The notes beneath the pieces are model-generated. The model saw nothing but the letters and a program-made list of their open reading frames with translations. It was not told where the DNA came from and did not search any database. DNA of 64,000 nt from Corynebacterium humireducens NBRC 106098 = DSM 45392 (GTDB lineage: Bacteria; Actinomycetota; Actinomycetes; Mycobacteriales; Mycobacteriaceae), in NCBI RefSeq assembly GCF_000819445.1, contig NZ_CP005286.1, forward strand, positions 1,240,001-1,304,000, read 5' to 3'. Below, piece after piece: positions 38,120 through 47,520 of this stretch. The translations under genes and the position numbers were made by a program. Within the stretch, counting starts at the first letter, position 1. Each line of letters opens with the position of its first letter.

Positions 38120-39121
38120 ATGTCTGATCGCCCGAATCGTGACCACCAGAACAACCCCCGCGGAGGCCGTCCGCAGCGCGGGGGAGCGCCCCGTCGCCGT
38201 AGTGACCACACTGACCGTGACGGTCGTGACGGCCGTGACTGGCGCGAGCGGCGTGACAGCCGTGGGGAGCGAGGCGAGCGCGGTGATCGTCGGGAGGGAC
38301 GCCGGGACGAGCGCTGGGGTGAGCGCGGCAACCGGGACAACCGACGCGGGGGTGGCGGCGAGCGTCGTCACGCGCAGCGGGCCGGCGCCGAGCGTTCCAG
38401 CCACAACCGTTCCGCCCCGCAGCGTTCCGGTTTCCGTGAGGAGCGCATCAACAAGCGGATGACGGAGCCGGATCTGCCGGACGACATCGACATCCACATC
38501 CTGGACCCGATGGTGCTGCAGGACCTGAAGGTGCTGTCGAAGGACAACGCGGAGGCCGTCGCCAAGCACATGTTCATGGCGGCGACCCTGATGGACGATG
38601 ATCCGAAGCTGGCGCTGCGCCATGCCCGTGCCGCGAAGGACCGGGCCGGCCGTGTGGCCGTGGCCCGGGAGACTAACGGCATCGCCGCCTACCGGGCCGG
38701 CGAGTGGCGGGAGGCGCTGTCGGAGCTGCGGGCCGCCCGCCGCATGTCCGGTGGTCCCGGATTCATGGCCGTCATGGCCGACTGCGAGCGTGGTCTCGGC
38801 CGCCCGGAGAAGGCCGTCGAGATGGGCCGTTCCGATGAGGCCCGCATGCTGGACCGGGAGGGTGCCATCGAGCTGGGCATCGTCATCGCGGGTGCCCGCC
38901 TGGACATGAACCAGCCGGAGAGCGCCGTGATCACGCTGCAGCGTCTCAACCCGGACCTGTCCTCGAAGGGGGCGGTCAACGCCCGTCTGTCCTACGCCTA
39001 CGCCGATGCCCTGGTGGCGGCGGGCCGCGTCGAGGAGGCGAAGCAGTGGTTCGCCCACGCCGACAAGATCGACGAGGACGACATGCTCGACGCCGCGGAG
39101 CGTCTGTCGGAACTGTCCTGA
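38120..39121 (+). CDS. TPR protein with an Arg/Gly/Asp-rich disordered N-terminus
   Basis: The 333-residue protein has two parts. Residues 1 to about 110 are low-complexity, rich in Arg, Gly, Asp and Glu (many RDGRD, RGERG and DRREGR repeats), like RGG RNA-binding tails. Residues about 120-333 are helical repeats with TPR spacing (ALRHARAAKDR, AYRAGEWREALSELRAARR, ARLSYAYADALVAAGRVEEAKQWFAHADKID). No enzyme motif is seen. The ATG at 38120 lies after GGGAGA and near TATAGT/GAATAT; an upstream in-frame start at 38102 is less likely. It sits directly behind the rRNA operon. A role in RNA or ribosome metabolism is a guess from composition. Confidence 0.6.
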   Translation: MSDRPNRDHQNNPRGGRPQRGGAPRRRSDHTDRDGRDGRDWRERRDSRGERGERGDRREGRRDERWGERGNRDNRRGGGGERRHAQRAGAERSSHNRSAPQRSGFREERINKRMTEPDLPDDIDIHILDPMVLQDLKVLSKDNAEAVAKHMFMAATLMDDDPKLALRHARAAKDRAGRVAVARETNGIAAYRAGEWREALSELRAARRMSGGPGFMAVMADCERGLGRPEKAVEMGRSDEARMLDREGAIELGIVIAGARLDMNQPESAVITLQRLNPDLSSKGAVNARLSYAYADALVAAGRVEEAKQWFAHADKIDEDDMLDAAERLSELS

Positions 39122-39149
39122 TCACCGCCAGCCACTAAGCTTGGACACC

Positions 39150-40133
39150 ATGAGTCTCCTGAGCGCACACGATGCCCTTCTCCTCGACCTCGACGGAACT
39201 GTCTGGGAAGGAGGACGCGCCGTCGCCGGAGCGGTGGAGGCGGTCAACGCCGCCGGGGTGCCGGCCCTGTACATCACGAACAACGCCATGCGCTCCCCGG
39301 AGTCCGTGGCGGAGAAGCTGCAGGGCATCGGTCTGCAGGCGGAGGCGGCGGACGTCGTCACCGCGGCGCAGGCCGCCATCGACCTGGCCGCGGAGCACCT
39401 GCAGCCCGGCGACGCCGTCTACGTGATCGGCACCGCCTCCTTCCGGGAGCTGGTCCGTGCCGCCGGCTACCGGGTCGTCGACTCAGCCGCCGAGCAGCCG
39501 CGGGCCGTCCTCCAGGGTCTGGATCCGGAGGCCGGGTGGGCGGAGCTGTCCGAGGCGGCGCTCGCGATCCGTGGCGGTGCCACCTACTTCGCATCCAACC
39601 TGGACACCACTCTGCCGTCCGAGCGGGGTCTGCTCGTGGGCAACGGTTCGATGGTGGCGGCGGTGGTCTCCGCGACGGAGGTCACCCCGACCTCGGCGGG
39701 CAAGCCGGAGCCGGCGATGTTCCTCACCGCCGCCCGTCGCCTCAACGCGCAGCGTCCGCTGGTGGTCGGTGACCGCCTGGACACCGACATCGAGGGCGGC
39801 AATGCCGCCGGCATGCCGACCCTCCACGTCCTCACGGGTGTGTCCGGCCACATCGCGCTGCTGGAGGCACCGAAGGAGCTGCGTCCCACCTACGTCGCCG
39901 AGGACCTCGGCGCGCTGACCGCGGACCCTACCACCCTGCGCCCGGGCGCCCAGGGTGGTTTCACCGCCCGCGTCGACGGCAACGACATCCTGCTCGACCG
40001 CGGCCGCCCCGAGTCCACGTCGATCGAGGCGCTGCGCACCGTCCTCGAGGTCGCCTGGGCCATGAAGAGGCCCGCCGACCTCATCCGTCCGATCAGCGAG
40101 CACGCCGCCCGGGCCGTCTCCGACTGGTGGTGA
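39150..40133 (+). CDS. HAD-superfamily (IIA) phosphatase
   Basis: The 327-residue protein carries the HAD motifs DLDGT (Asp13 nucleophile, Asp15), the class IIA motif ITNNAMRSPE, the lysine in GKPEPAMF and VVGDRLDTDIEGG. Relatives include NagD and phosphoglycolate/4-nitrophenyl phosphatases; the substrate is unknown. The ATG at 39150 is eight bases after TAAGCT, so it is probably leaderless. Confidence 0.85.
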   Translation: MSLLSAHDALLLDLDGTVWEGGRAVAGAVEAVNAAGVPALYITNNAMRSPESVAEKLQGIGLQAEAADVVTAAQAAIDLAAEHLQPGDAVYVIGTASFRELVRAAGYRVVDSAAEQPRAVLQGLDPEAGWAELSEAALAIRGGATYFASNLDTTLPSERGLLVGNGSMVAAVVSATEVTPTSAGKPEPAMFLTAARRLNAQRPLVVGDRLDTDIEGGNAAGMPTLHVLTGVSGHIALLEAPKELRPTYVAEDLGALTADPTTLRPGAQGGFTARVDGNDILLDRGRPESTSIEALRTVLEVAWAMKRPADLIRPISEHAARAVSDWW

Positions 40134-40138
40134 CGCCC

Positions 40139-40297
40139 ATGGTCAACCCGGCTGACCTGGTACGGCCGCGGCCGGAGGACGTCGAGAAGCAGGTGGCGGA
40201 GATCCTCTCGGAGACACCCGCCACACCGGCCGAGGAGGCCGATCAACTCACGCGCGCGCATGCGGTCCTGCAGCGCGCGCTCCAACAGGGACACTAG
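40139..40297 (+). CDS. Conserved small protein, 52 residues
   Basis: This short ORF (beginning MVNPADLVRPRPEDVEKQVAEI, ending RALQQGH) starts five bases after the HAD gene stop and ends nine bases before tlyA, in an evidently continuous operon. It is rich in Glu and Ala and mostly helical, and its codon use matches the neighbours. Function is unknown. The tight packing is the main support. Confidence 0.6.
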   Translation: MVNPADLVRPRPEDVEKQVAEILSETPATPAEEADQLTRAHAVLQRALQQGH

Positions 40298-40306
40298 GAG
40301 GCTTCC

Positions 40307-41128
40307 ATGGCTCCCACCCGTAGGCGGCTCGACGCTGAGCTCGTCCGCCGGAAGATCGCCCGCTCGCGTGAGCAGGCCGTCGACATGATCAAGGCCGGCC
40401 GCGTGTACGTCGGCGGATTCCAGGCGCTGAAGCCGGCGACCGTCGTGGAACCGGAGGTGTCCATCCGCGTGGAGGAGGCCGCCGACGAGGACTGGGCCTC
40501 GCGGGGCGCCCACAAGCTGCTCGGGGCGCTCGAGGCCTTCGAGCCGCAGGGGCTGAGCGTCGCCGGGAAGAAGGTGCTCGACGCGGGTGCCTCGACCGGC
40601 GGGTTCACGGACGTCCTGCTGCGTCGCGACGCCGCCGAGGTCGTCGCCGCCGACGTCGGTTACGGGCAGCTGCTCTGGCGTCTGCAGAATGACCCGCGGG
40701 TGACGGTGCTGGACCGGACGAACGTCCGCACGCTCACCCCGGAGATGTGCGGAGGGCCCTGCGACATGATGGTCGGTGACCTCTCCTTCATCTCCCTGCG
40801 TCTGACGCTGCCGGCGATCGCCGACTCGCTGCGGGAGGGGGCGGATCTGCTGCCGATGGTGAAGCCGCAGTTCGAGGTGGGCAAGGACCGCCTCGGTTCC
40901 GGGGGCGTGGTCCGGAGCCCGCAGCTGCGGGCCGAGGTGACCCGCGAGGTCGCCGAGTTCGCCCTCACGCTGGGCCTGAGCTGCCGTGGAGTGGTGGCCT
41001 CACCGCTGCCCGGTCCCAGCGGAAACGTAGAATACTTCCTATGGCTGGTCAAGGACGGCGGCGCCACCGCTCCGGACCCTGAACAGCTGGAGTCCATGAT
41101 CACCACTGCCGTGCAGGAGGGTCCTTAA
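40307..41128 (+). CDS. tlyA: TlyA-type rRNA 2'-O-methyltransferase
   Basis: The 273-residue protein has an N-terminal S4 domain (about 6-65) and an FtsJ-like methyltransferase domain with the AdoMet loop DAGASTGGFTDVLLRR. In mycobacteria TlyA methylates 16S and 23S rRNA and its loss gives capreomycin resistance; it was earlier called haemolysin A. AGGAGG precedes the ATG. It abuts nadK with no gap. Confidence 0.92.
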   Translation: MAPTRRRLDAELVRRKIARSREQAVDMIKAGRVYVGGFQALKPATVVEPEVSIRVEEAADEDWASRGAHKLLGALEAFEPQGLSVAGKKVLDAGASTGGFTDVLLRRDAAEVVAADVGYGQLLWRLQNDPRVTVLDRTNVRTLTPEMCGGPCDMMVGDLSFISLRLTLPAIADSLREGADLLPMVKPQFEVGKDRLGSGGVVRSPQLRAEVTREVAEFALTLGLSCRGVVASPLPGPSGNVEYFLWLVKDGGATAPDPEQLESMITTAVQEGP

Positions 41129-42058
41129 ATGACCGACCGTCAGGTGCTGCTCGTCCCGCACACGGGCCGCAGTAAGAACCTCTCCGCCGCGGAACGCACC
41201 GCCGAGCTTCTCGACGCCGCCGGCATCACCGTCCGCGTCCTCGTCCACCAGGACGGCCGCCCGCTGGAGGGCAGCCGGATCCTCGCCCCGCTGGAGCGGG
41301 TCACCCACACCGCGGACGCCGCGGAGGGCTGCGAGCTGGTGCTCGTCCTCGGTGGCGACGGCACCTTCCTCCGCGCCGCCGACCTGGCGCACGCCGTGGA
41401 CGTGCCCGTGCTGGGCATCAACCTCGGGCACGTCGGCTTCCTCGCCGAGTGGGAGGCGGAGTCCCTCGACGCCGCGATCCAGCGCGTCATCGACCGCTCC
41501 TACCGGGTGGAGGACCGGATGACGGTGGACGTCACCGTCCTGGACAACGACCTCGAGGTCATCGGCCGGGGCTGGGCGCTCAACGAGGTGAGCGTGGAGA
41601 ACCTCAACCGGCGTGGCGTCCTCGACGCGATCCTGGAGGTGGACGGCCGCCCGGTCTCCTCCTTCGGGTGTGACGGCGTGCTGATCTCCACGCCGACCGG
41701 TTCCACCGCCTACGCCTTCTCCGCCGGCGGGCCGGTGCTCTGGCCGGAGCTCGACGCGATCCTCGTCGTCCCGAACAACGCGCACGCGCTGTTCACGAAG
41801 CCGCTGGTGGTGTCGCCGTACTCGACGGTGGCGGTGGAGTCCAACCCGGGCGCCTCCCCGGCGATGGCGGTCATGGACGGTTTCCGTCCGATCCCCATGC
41901 CGCCCGGTTCGCGCGTCGAGGTGGTGCGGGGTGCCCGTCCGGTGCGGTGGGTGCGTCTCGACGAGTCGACGTTCACCGACCGTCTGGTGACCAAGCTGCG
42001 GCTCCCTGTCTCCGGTTGGCGGGGTCCGCGTACGACGCCGACTCCCAAGGAGAACTAG
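41129..42058 (+). CDS. nadK: NAD kinase
   Basis: The 309-residue enzyme makes NADP from NAD with ATP or polyphosphate. It has GGDGT at residues 75-79 with the catalytic Asp, NLGHVGFLAE, NEVSVEN and TPTGSTAYAFSAGGP. It is part of the tlyA-nadK-recN series common in actinobacteria. Confidence 0.95.
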   Translation: MTDRQVLLVPHTGRSKNLSAAERTAELLDAAGITVRVLVHQDGRPLEGSRILAPLERVTHTADAAEGCELVLVLGGDGTFLRAADLAHAVDVPVLGINLGHVGFLAEWEAESLDAAIQRVIDRSYRVEDRMTVDVTVLDNDLEVIGRGWALNEVSVENLNRRGVLDAILEVDGRPVSSFGCDGVLISTPTGSTAYAFSAGGPVLWPELDAILVVPNNAHALFTKPLVVSPYSTVAVESNPGASPAMAVMDGFRPIPMPPGSRVEVVRGARPVRWVRLDESTFTDRLVTKLRLPVSGWRGPRTTPTPKEN

Positions 42059-42071
42059 CACAGTTGTTCGG
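42056..42071 (+). promoter_or_regulatory. Candidate LexA (SOS) box before recN
   Basis: TAGCACAGTTGTTCGG matches the corynebacterial SOS consensus, as remembered, at 11 of 14 defined positions. It ends two bases before the -10-like TAGGGT (42073-42078), so LexA bound here would block the promoter. Confidence 0.55.
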
Positions 42072-42085
42072 GTAGGGTGGTCTGC

Positions 42086-43813
42086 ATGCTTGCAGACATC
42101 GCCATCGAGAACCTCGGTGTCATCCCAGCCGCCTCCGCCGAACTCTCCGCGGGACTCACCGTGCTGACGGGTGAGACCGGCGCCGGCAAGACGATGGTCG
42201 TCACCGGCCTGCGTCTGCTCGCCGGGGGCCGCGCCGACGCCTCCCGCGTGCGCGGCGGCGCACCGCAGGCGGTGGTCGAGGGGCGTTTCGTCACCACGAC
42301 ACTGGCGCCCGAGGTGTCCGCGCAGGTCACCGAGCTGGTCGACGCCGCCGGCGGCGCCGCCGACGAGAACGGCGAGTTCATCGCCTCCCGCACCGTCAAC
42401 GCGTCCGGGCGTTCCCGTGCCCACCTGGGGGGCCGTTCCGTCCCGGCCGCCACCCTCGCGGAGTTCACCTCCCCGCTGCTCACCATCCACGGCCAGAACG
42501 ACCAGCTCCGGCTGCTCGCCCCGGGCCAGCAGCTGGCGGCGCTGGACCGTTTCGACCCGGCCATCGCCCCGCTGCTCTCCGACTACCGGGAGGCGTGGCG
42601 CACCTGGCGGGACCTGGCCCGTGACCTGCGGCAGCGCACGGAGTCCCGCCGTGAACTGGCCCAGGAGATCGACCGTCTGCAGTTCGCCCTCGACGAGATC
42701 GACGCCGTCGACCCGGAGCCGGGGGAGGATGTGGAACTGCTCACGCAGATCCGGCGGCTCCAGGATGTCGACACGCTCCGGGAGGAGGCCTCCACCGCGC
42801 TGGCCGCGATCGACGGACCGGAGGCCCTGGGCGGCTACTCCGAGGAGGACCCCGCCTCCACGCTGCTCGGACGCGCGGAGGCCGCCCTCACCGCCTCCGA
42901 GGACACACAGCTCACGGAGCTGGGGGCGCGGCTCACGGAGATCACCAGCCAGCTCAGCGACATCGCCGTCGAGCTGGGCGGCTTCCTCGCCGACCTGCCC
43001 GCGGACCCGTCCCTGCTGGAGGAGTCCCTGCAGCGTCAGCAGCAGCTCAAGATGCTCACCCGCAAGTACGCCCCCGACATCGACGGCGTGCTCGCGTGGC
43101 GGGACAAGGCCCGCACGCGGCTGGGACGCATCGACATCTCCTCCGAGGCCCTCGACGAGCTGAAGAAGCAGGTCGCCGCCGCCGAGAAGAAGATGAAGGC
43201 GGCCGCCCGGAAGCTGAGCACGGCGCGGGGGAGGGCCGCCGCCGCGCTGGCGGACGCGGTGACCGCCGAGCTGCAGGGACTGGCAATGGCGAAGGCCCGG
43301 CTCACGGTCGATGTCCGCCGTGTCGCCCCGGGGGTCGACGGCGCGGACGAGGTCGAGCTCATGCTGGCCCCCAACGCCGCCACCGAACCCCGCCCCCTGG
43401 CGTCGAGCGCCTCGGGCGGTGAGCTCTCCCGCGTCATGCTGGCGTTGGAGGTCATCCTCTCCGCCGGGACGCAGGGCGCGACGCTGGTCTTCGACGAGGT
43501 CGACGCCGGTGTCGGTGGCCGGGCGGCGGTGGAGATCGGGCGGCGTCTGGCGCGGCTGGCGACGCGGAACCAGGTGATCGTCGTGACGCACCTCCCGCAG
43601 GTGGCGGCCTACGCCGACACGCACCTGCACGTCGCCAAGAACGTGGGCGATGAGGCGGTGACCTCGGGTGTGCTCACCCTCAGCCCGGAGGAGCGTGTGG
43701 AGGAGCTGGCCCGCATGCTCGCGGGACTCGACGACACCGACACCGGACGTGCCCACGCGGCGGAGCTGCTGGAACGGGCCCGCAGCGAGCGGCGCGCCTT
43801 CACCACCGGGTAG
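42086..43813 (+). CDS. recN: DNA repair protein RecN
   Basis: The 575-residue SMC-like ATPase acts in double-strand break repair. Walker A is GETGAGKT at residues 29-36, two coiled-coil arms span about 150-370, and Walker B with signature is SASGGELSRVMLALEV...LVFDEVDAGVGG. The ATG at 42086 is seven bases after TAGGGT, so the transcript is probably leaderless. A candidate LexA site overlaps the promoter. Confidence 0.95.
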   Translation: MLADIAIENLGVIPAASAELSAGLTVLTGETGAGKTMVVTGLRLLAGGRADASRVRGGAPQAVVEGRFVTTTLAPEVSAQVTELVDAAGGAADENGEFIASRTVNASGRSRAHLGGRSVPAATLAEFTSPLLTIHGQNDQLRLLAPGQQLAALDRFDPAIAPLLSDYREAWRTWRDLARDLRQRTESRRELAQEIDRLQFALDEIDAVDPEPGEDVELLTQIRRLQDVDTLREEASTALAAIDGPEALGGYSEEDPASTLLGRAEAALTASEDTQLTELGARLTEITSQLSDIAVELGGFLADLPADPSLLEESLQRQQQLKMLTRKYAPDIDGVLAWRDKARTRLGRIDISSEALDELKKQVAAAEKKMKAAARKLSTARGRAAAALADAVTAELQGLAMAKARLTVDVRRVAPGVDGADEVELMLAPNAATEPRPLASSASGGELSRVMLALEVILSAGTQGATLVFDEVDAGVGGRAAVEIGRRLARLATRNQVIVVTHLPQVAAYADTHLHVAKNVGDEAVTSGVLTLSPEERVEELARMLAGLDDTDTGRAHAAELLERARSERRAFTTG

Positions 43814-43836
43814 GTCCCGACCGTCACAATAGCCAC

Positions 43837-45021
43837 ATGAGTCTGTTCTCCCGCACCGCCGACCTGCCCGGTCTGCAGGGCACCCTCCGCGACTGCACCG
43901 CCGGGGGCAAGGGTCTCCAGCGCCTGCGCGCCGGTGACATCGCCGTCATCAACACCGCCGACATCTCGCGCCGTGACGCCCAGCTGCTCATCGACGCGCG
44001 CCCCGCGGCCGTCGTGAACATGTCGCGGTTCTCCACGGGAGCGGTCCCCAACTTCGGCCCCCACATGCTTCTCGACGCCGACGTCCTCCTCATCGAGGAC
44101 ACCGGCCTCGAACTGGCCGCCGGCATCCGGGACGGCAAGAAGGGCCGCATCACCGAGGACGGCGCCGTCCACCTCGCGGACCGGCAGATCGGTGCCGGCC
44201 GGGTGGTCACCGCCGAGGAGGTGGAGGCCAGCTTCACCGAGGCGCAGCAGTCCCTGGTGGACCACATGGAGGCGTTCTTCGGCAACACCATCCAGTTCAT
44301 CCACTCCGAGGGGCCGCTGCTCATCGACGGCCTCGGCATCCCGGACACCGGCGCGGACATCTCCGGCCGGAAGGCACTCGTGGTCAGCCCCGGCCCCGAC
44401 CACCGCAACGAGGTGAAGCTGCTGCGCAACTTCATCCGCGAGTACGACCCCGTCATCATCGGCGTCGACGCCGCCGCGGACACGCTGCTGGAGCTCGGCT
44501 ACAAGCCGGACCTCATCGTGGGCAACCCGGCGGGCATCGGGGCGGACACGCTGCGCAGCGGCGGTCGCGTCATCCTGCCGGCCGACCCGGACGGCCACGC
44601 GGCCGGCCTGGAACGCATCCAGGACCTCGGCGTCGGAGCCATGACCTTCCCGGCGGCGACCGACTCGGCCACCGACCTGGCGCTGCTGCTCGCCGACTAC
44701 CACGGGGCGCAGATCATCGTGAACGCGGGCAGCCCCTTCGACCTGGACGCGGTCTTCGCCAACGATCCGGCGGCCACGCCGACCGCGCTGCTCACCCGTT
44801 CCAAGCTGGGGGCTCGCCTCGTCGACGCCTCCGCCATCTCCGACCTGTACACCGTCAACTCCGGCCGCGGCACGGCCTGGCTGTGGGCGGTCCTCGGCAT
44901 CCTCGTGGCCGCCGCCGCGATCGTGCTCATCGTGGGACTGTCCGGCTCGGGGACCTTCAGCGACAATCTCATCGACACCTGGAACAGCATCGCGCTGACC
45001 TTCCAGGGCTGGTTCAAGTAG
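43837..45021 (+). CDS. steA: Cytokinetic ring protein SteA
   Basis: The 394-residue protein matches SteA, a corynebacterial cell-separation factor that acts with SteB at the septum and promotes activity of the RipA peptidoglycan hydrolase. It has a large cytoplasmic domain with a thiamin-pyrophosphokinase-like part (ALVVSPGPDHRNEVKLLRNFIREYDPVIIGVDAAADTLL) and a C-terminal transmembrane helix at about 348-370. The assignment comes from recalled family similarity and the steA-steB order. It follows recN by 23 bases. Confidence 0.85.
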   Translation: MSLFSRTADLPGLQGTLRDCTAGGKGLQRLRAGDIAVINTADISRRDAQLLIDARPAAVVNMSRFSTGAVPNFGPHMLLDADVLLIEDTGLELAAGIRDGKKGRITEDGAVHLADRQIGAGRVVTAEEVEASFTEAQQSLVDHMEAFFGNTIQFIHSEGPLLIDGLGIPDTGADISGRKALVVSPGPDHRNEVKLLRNFIREYDPVIIGVDAAADTLLELGYKPDLIVGNPAGIGADTLRSGGRVILPADPDGHAAGLERIQDLGVGAMTFPAATDSATDLALLLADYHGAQIIVNAGSPFDLDAVFANDPAATPTALLTRSKLGARLVDASAISDLYTVNSGRGTAWLWAVLGILVAAAAIVLIVGLSGSGTFSDNLIDTWNSIALTFQGWFK

Positions 45022-45032
45022 GGGAGCAGATC

Positions 45033-45950
45033 ATGGGTTCCACCACCGGCCGCGCAGGCTGGCTCATCGGCGGCCTCGGTTTCGGCGTCGCCGCCGGCGT
45101 CGCACTGGGCACACTCGTGCTCGCCCCGAACATGCCGGAGGGCTCCGGGCGGAACACCGCCGAGCTCGCGGCCGCCCAGGAGCGGGCCGACATCGCCGAG
45201 GCCCAGGCGGCCTCCGCGGACAGCGTCGTCGGCGACCTCGCCGCGGGCGCGGTCCATGACACCCTCGGCGACCGCCCGGTCCTGGTCCTGCGCACCGCGG
45301 ACGCGGCGGAGGAGGACGTGGCGGGCGTCGCGACGCTGCTCGCCGAGGCCGGCGCCGTCGACGCCGGCACGATCACCCTGGCGGAGCAGTTCCTCACCGC
45401 CGAGGGCGCGGACCAGCTGAAATCCATCGTGGCCAACACCCTGCCGGCCGGTGCGCAGCTCTCCGAGGACCGCCTCGACCCGGGCCTGCACGCCGGGGAG
45501 GCACTCGGTTCGGCGCTCCTGCTCGCCCCGGAATCGGGTGAGGAGCAGGCCAGCTCCGAGGAACGCGGCCTGCTGCTGCGTGCCCTACGGGACGCCGGTT
45601 TCCTCGACTACGAGGACGGGACGATCCTGCCGGCCCAGGTCGCCGTGGTGATCACCGGCGACTCCGACGGCACGCAGGGCATCGCCGCCCGCACGCTCGC
45701 CGACTTCGTCGGGGCCCTCGACGCCCGCGGCAACGGGGCCGTCCTGGCCGGACGCATCCACACCGCCTCCGACACCGGCGCCGTCGGCCTCGTGCGCGCG
45801 ACGGCCGACAACGGCGTGTCCACCGTCGACTCCGTCGACCGGGCCGTCGGCCGGATGGCCACGGTGCTCGCCGTGCGGGAGCAGCTGGCGGGGGAGACCG
45901 GCGCCTACGGCTCCGCGGAGTCCGCCGAGGCGGCCAGCCCGGCGCCCTAG
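45033..45950 (+). CDS. steB: SteB (MctB-family) cell-separation protein
   Basis: The 305-residue protein has an N-terminal transmembrane segment (about 10-32), a coiled coil (about 42-65) and an extracytoplasmic domain of the MctB/copper-transport-like family. In C. glutamicum SteB partners SteA in daughter-cell separation; 'copper transporter' in databases is a family label only. It begins 11 bases after steA. The ATG at 45033 is preferred because the transmembrane anchor follows directly. Confidence 0.82.
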   Translation: MGSTTGRAGWLIGGLGFGVAAGVALGTLVLAPNMPEGSGRNTAELAAAQERADIAEAQAASADSVVGDLAAGAVHDTLGDRPVLVLRTADAAEEDVAGVATLLAEAGAVDAGTITLAEQFLTAEGADQLKSIVANTLPAGAQLSEDRLDPGLHAGEALGSALLLAPESGEEQASSEERGLLLRALRDAGFLDYEDGTILPAQVAVVITGDSDGTQGIAARTLADFVGALDARGNGAVLAGRIHTASDTGAVGLVRATADNGVSTVDSVDRAVGRMATVLAVREQLAGETGAYGSAESAEAASPAP

Positions 45951-45964
45951 GTAGATTAGTGGGC

Positions 45965-46624
45965 ATGACCACACCCGGAACCCACCAGTTCGACGTCCTC
46001 GACTCGGAGCTCCTGCACGAGTCGCCCATCCTCGCCCTGCGCCGCGACACCCTCGCGATGCCTGGCGGAGGCACCGGGAGGCGGGAGATCGTCGAGCATT
46101 TCGGGGCCGTGGCCGTCGTCGCCGAGCGGGACGGGGAGATCGCCCTGGTCCGCCAGTACCGCCACAGCGTGCAGGACCGCCTGTGGGAACTGCCCGCCGG
46201 CATCCTCGACATCGACGGCGAGGACGAGCACGTCACCGCCCGCCGCGAACTCGCCGAGGAGGCGGGCCTGGCCGCCGACCGGTGGGAGGTCCTCTGCGAC
46301 CTGGTGACCTCGCCCGGTTTCTGCGAGGAGACTGTCCGCGTCTACCTCGCCCGGGACCTGCACGAGGTCGACCGCGGCGAGGCGGAGCACGAGGAGGCCG
46401 ACATGACCTTCTCGTGGACGCCCCTGGAGGAGGCCCGCGCGATGGTGCTGCGCGGCGAGATCATCAACTCCATCGCCATCGCCGGCATCATGACGGCCGC
46501 CGAGGTCCTCGCCGGGCGGGGGGAGGCCCGGCCCGTCGACACGCCCAACCCGTGGCGGCCGCAGGCCCTGGCCGCGCGGCGTCGTGCAGCGGGCGTCGGA
46601 CCGGACCTGAAGAAGATGCCGTGA
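45965..46624 (+). CDS. Nudix hydrolase, ADP-ribose pyrophosphatase-like
   Basis: The 219-residue protein carries a Nudix box, [26 protein letters not shown], with the one-residue-longer spacing seen in ADP-ribose pyrophosphatases, and FSWTPLEEA downstream. It would hydrolyse ADP-ribose or a similar nucleotide. The ATG is seven bases after TAGATT, so it is probably leaderless. Its stop overlaps the xerD GTG. Confidence 0.85.
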   Translation: MTTPGTHQFDVLDSELLHESPILALRRDTLAMPGGGTGRREIVEHFGAVAVVAERDGEIALVRQYRHSVQDRLWELPAGILDIDGEDEHVTARRELAEEAGLAADRWEVLCDLVTSPGFCEETVRVYLARDLHEVDRGEAEHEEADMTFSWTPLEEARAMVLRGEIINSIAIAGIMTAAEVLAGRGEARPVDTPNPWRPQALAARRRAAGVGPDLKKMP

Positions 46625-47520
46625 GGGCCCGGGGCATCGCGGACACCTGGCTCGACCACCTCGCCGTGGAACGTGGCCTCTCCGAGAACACCCTCACCAA
46701 CTACCGCCGCGACCTCAACCGCTATCTCGACTGGCTCGAGGAGGCGGGGCGCACCGACCTGGCGGACGTCTCCACCACGGACGTGGAGGCCTACGTCGCC
46801 GACCTGCGGCGCTCCGGCCTGGCGGCGAGTTCCGCGGGCCGCGCCCTGGTGGTCGCCCGGGGGCTGCACAAGTTCGCCGTCCGCGAGGGCGTGCTCGGCG
46901 TCGACGTCGCCGCCGAGGTCTCACCCCCGAGCACCGGCCGCCACCTGCCCGACACCCTCTCCGTCGACGAGGTGGCCACGCTCATCGAGTCCGTGCCCAC
47001 CGATGACCTGGCCACCCCGCTGGACCTGCGCGACCGCGCGCTGCTGGAACTGCTCTACGGCACGGGGGCCCGCATCTCGGAGGTCACCGGGCTGCTTGTC
47101 GACGACGTCACCGACACCGACGGCATCCTGCGGATCTCCGGCAAGGGCGGCAAACAGCGGCTCGTCCCCGTGGGCTCCAAGGCACTCGAGGCGGTCGAGG
47201 CGTACCTCGTGCGCGCCCGCCCGGTGCTGGCGCAGGGCAAGTCGCACGCCCTGCTGCTCAACACCCGCGGGGGAGCCCTGTCGCGGCAGAGCGCGTGGGC
47301 GGTGCTGAAGAAGGCCGCCGAGCGGGCGGGGCTGGACATGGACATCTCCCCGCACACGCTGCGGCACTCCTACGCCACCCACCTGCTGGAGGGTGGGGCC
47401 GACGTCCGCGTCGTGCAGGAGCTGCTCGGCCACTCCTCCGTGACGACGACGCAGATCTACACCCACGTCACCGCGGAGAACCTCCGCCAGGTGTGGCGGG
47501 AGGCGCATCCGCGGGCCTGA
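46621..47520 (+). CDS. xerD: Site-specific tyrosine recombinase XerD
   Basis: The 299-residue recombinase resolves chromosome dimers at dif together with XerC. The catalytic residues are complete: Arg151, Lys175, His245, Arg248, His271 and Tyr280 (IYTH). The N-terminal core-binding domain spans about 1-95. The GTG at 46621 overlaps the Nudix stop. Its last 53 bases overlap the convergent ABC-F gene. No dif site was recognised in the window. Confidence 0.92.
   Translation: MRARGIADTWLDHLAVERGLSENTLTNYRRDLNRYLDWLEEAGRTDLADVSTTDVEAYVADLRRSGLAASSAGRALVVARGLHKFAVREGVLGVDVAAEVSPPSTGRHLPDTLSVDEVATLIESVPTDDLATPLDLRDRALLELLYGTGARISEVTGLLVDDVTDTDGILRISGKGGKQRLVPVGSKALEAVEAYLVRARPVLAQGKSHALLLNTRGGALSRQSAWAVLKKAAERAGLDMDISPHTLRHSYATHLLEGGADVRVVQELLGHSSVTTTQIYTHVTAENLRQVWREAHPRA

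Noticed and set aside
41039..43756. A 905-codon antisense frame across nadK and recN
   Set aside because: Shadow of two recognised genes, with repetitive Gly/Val/Arg composition and no motifs.
45033..45950. Copper transporter as the function of the MctB-family protein
   Set aside because: Gene order with steA and the single-span anchored layout fit the cell-separation protein SteB better; no copper-binding Cys/Met/His cluster is seen.
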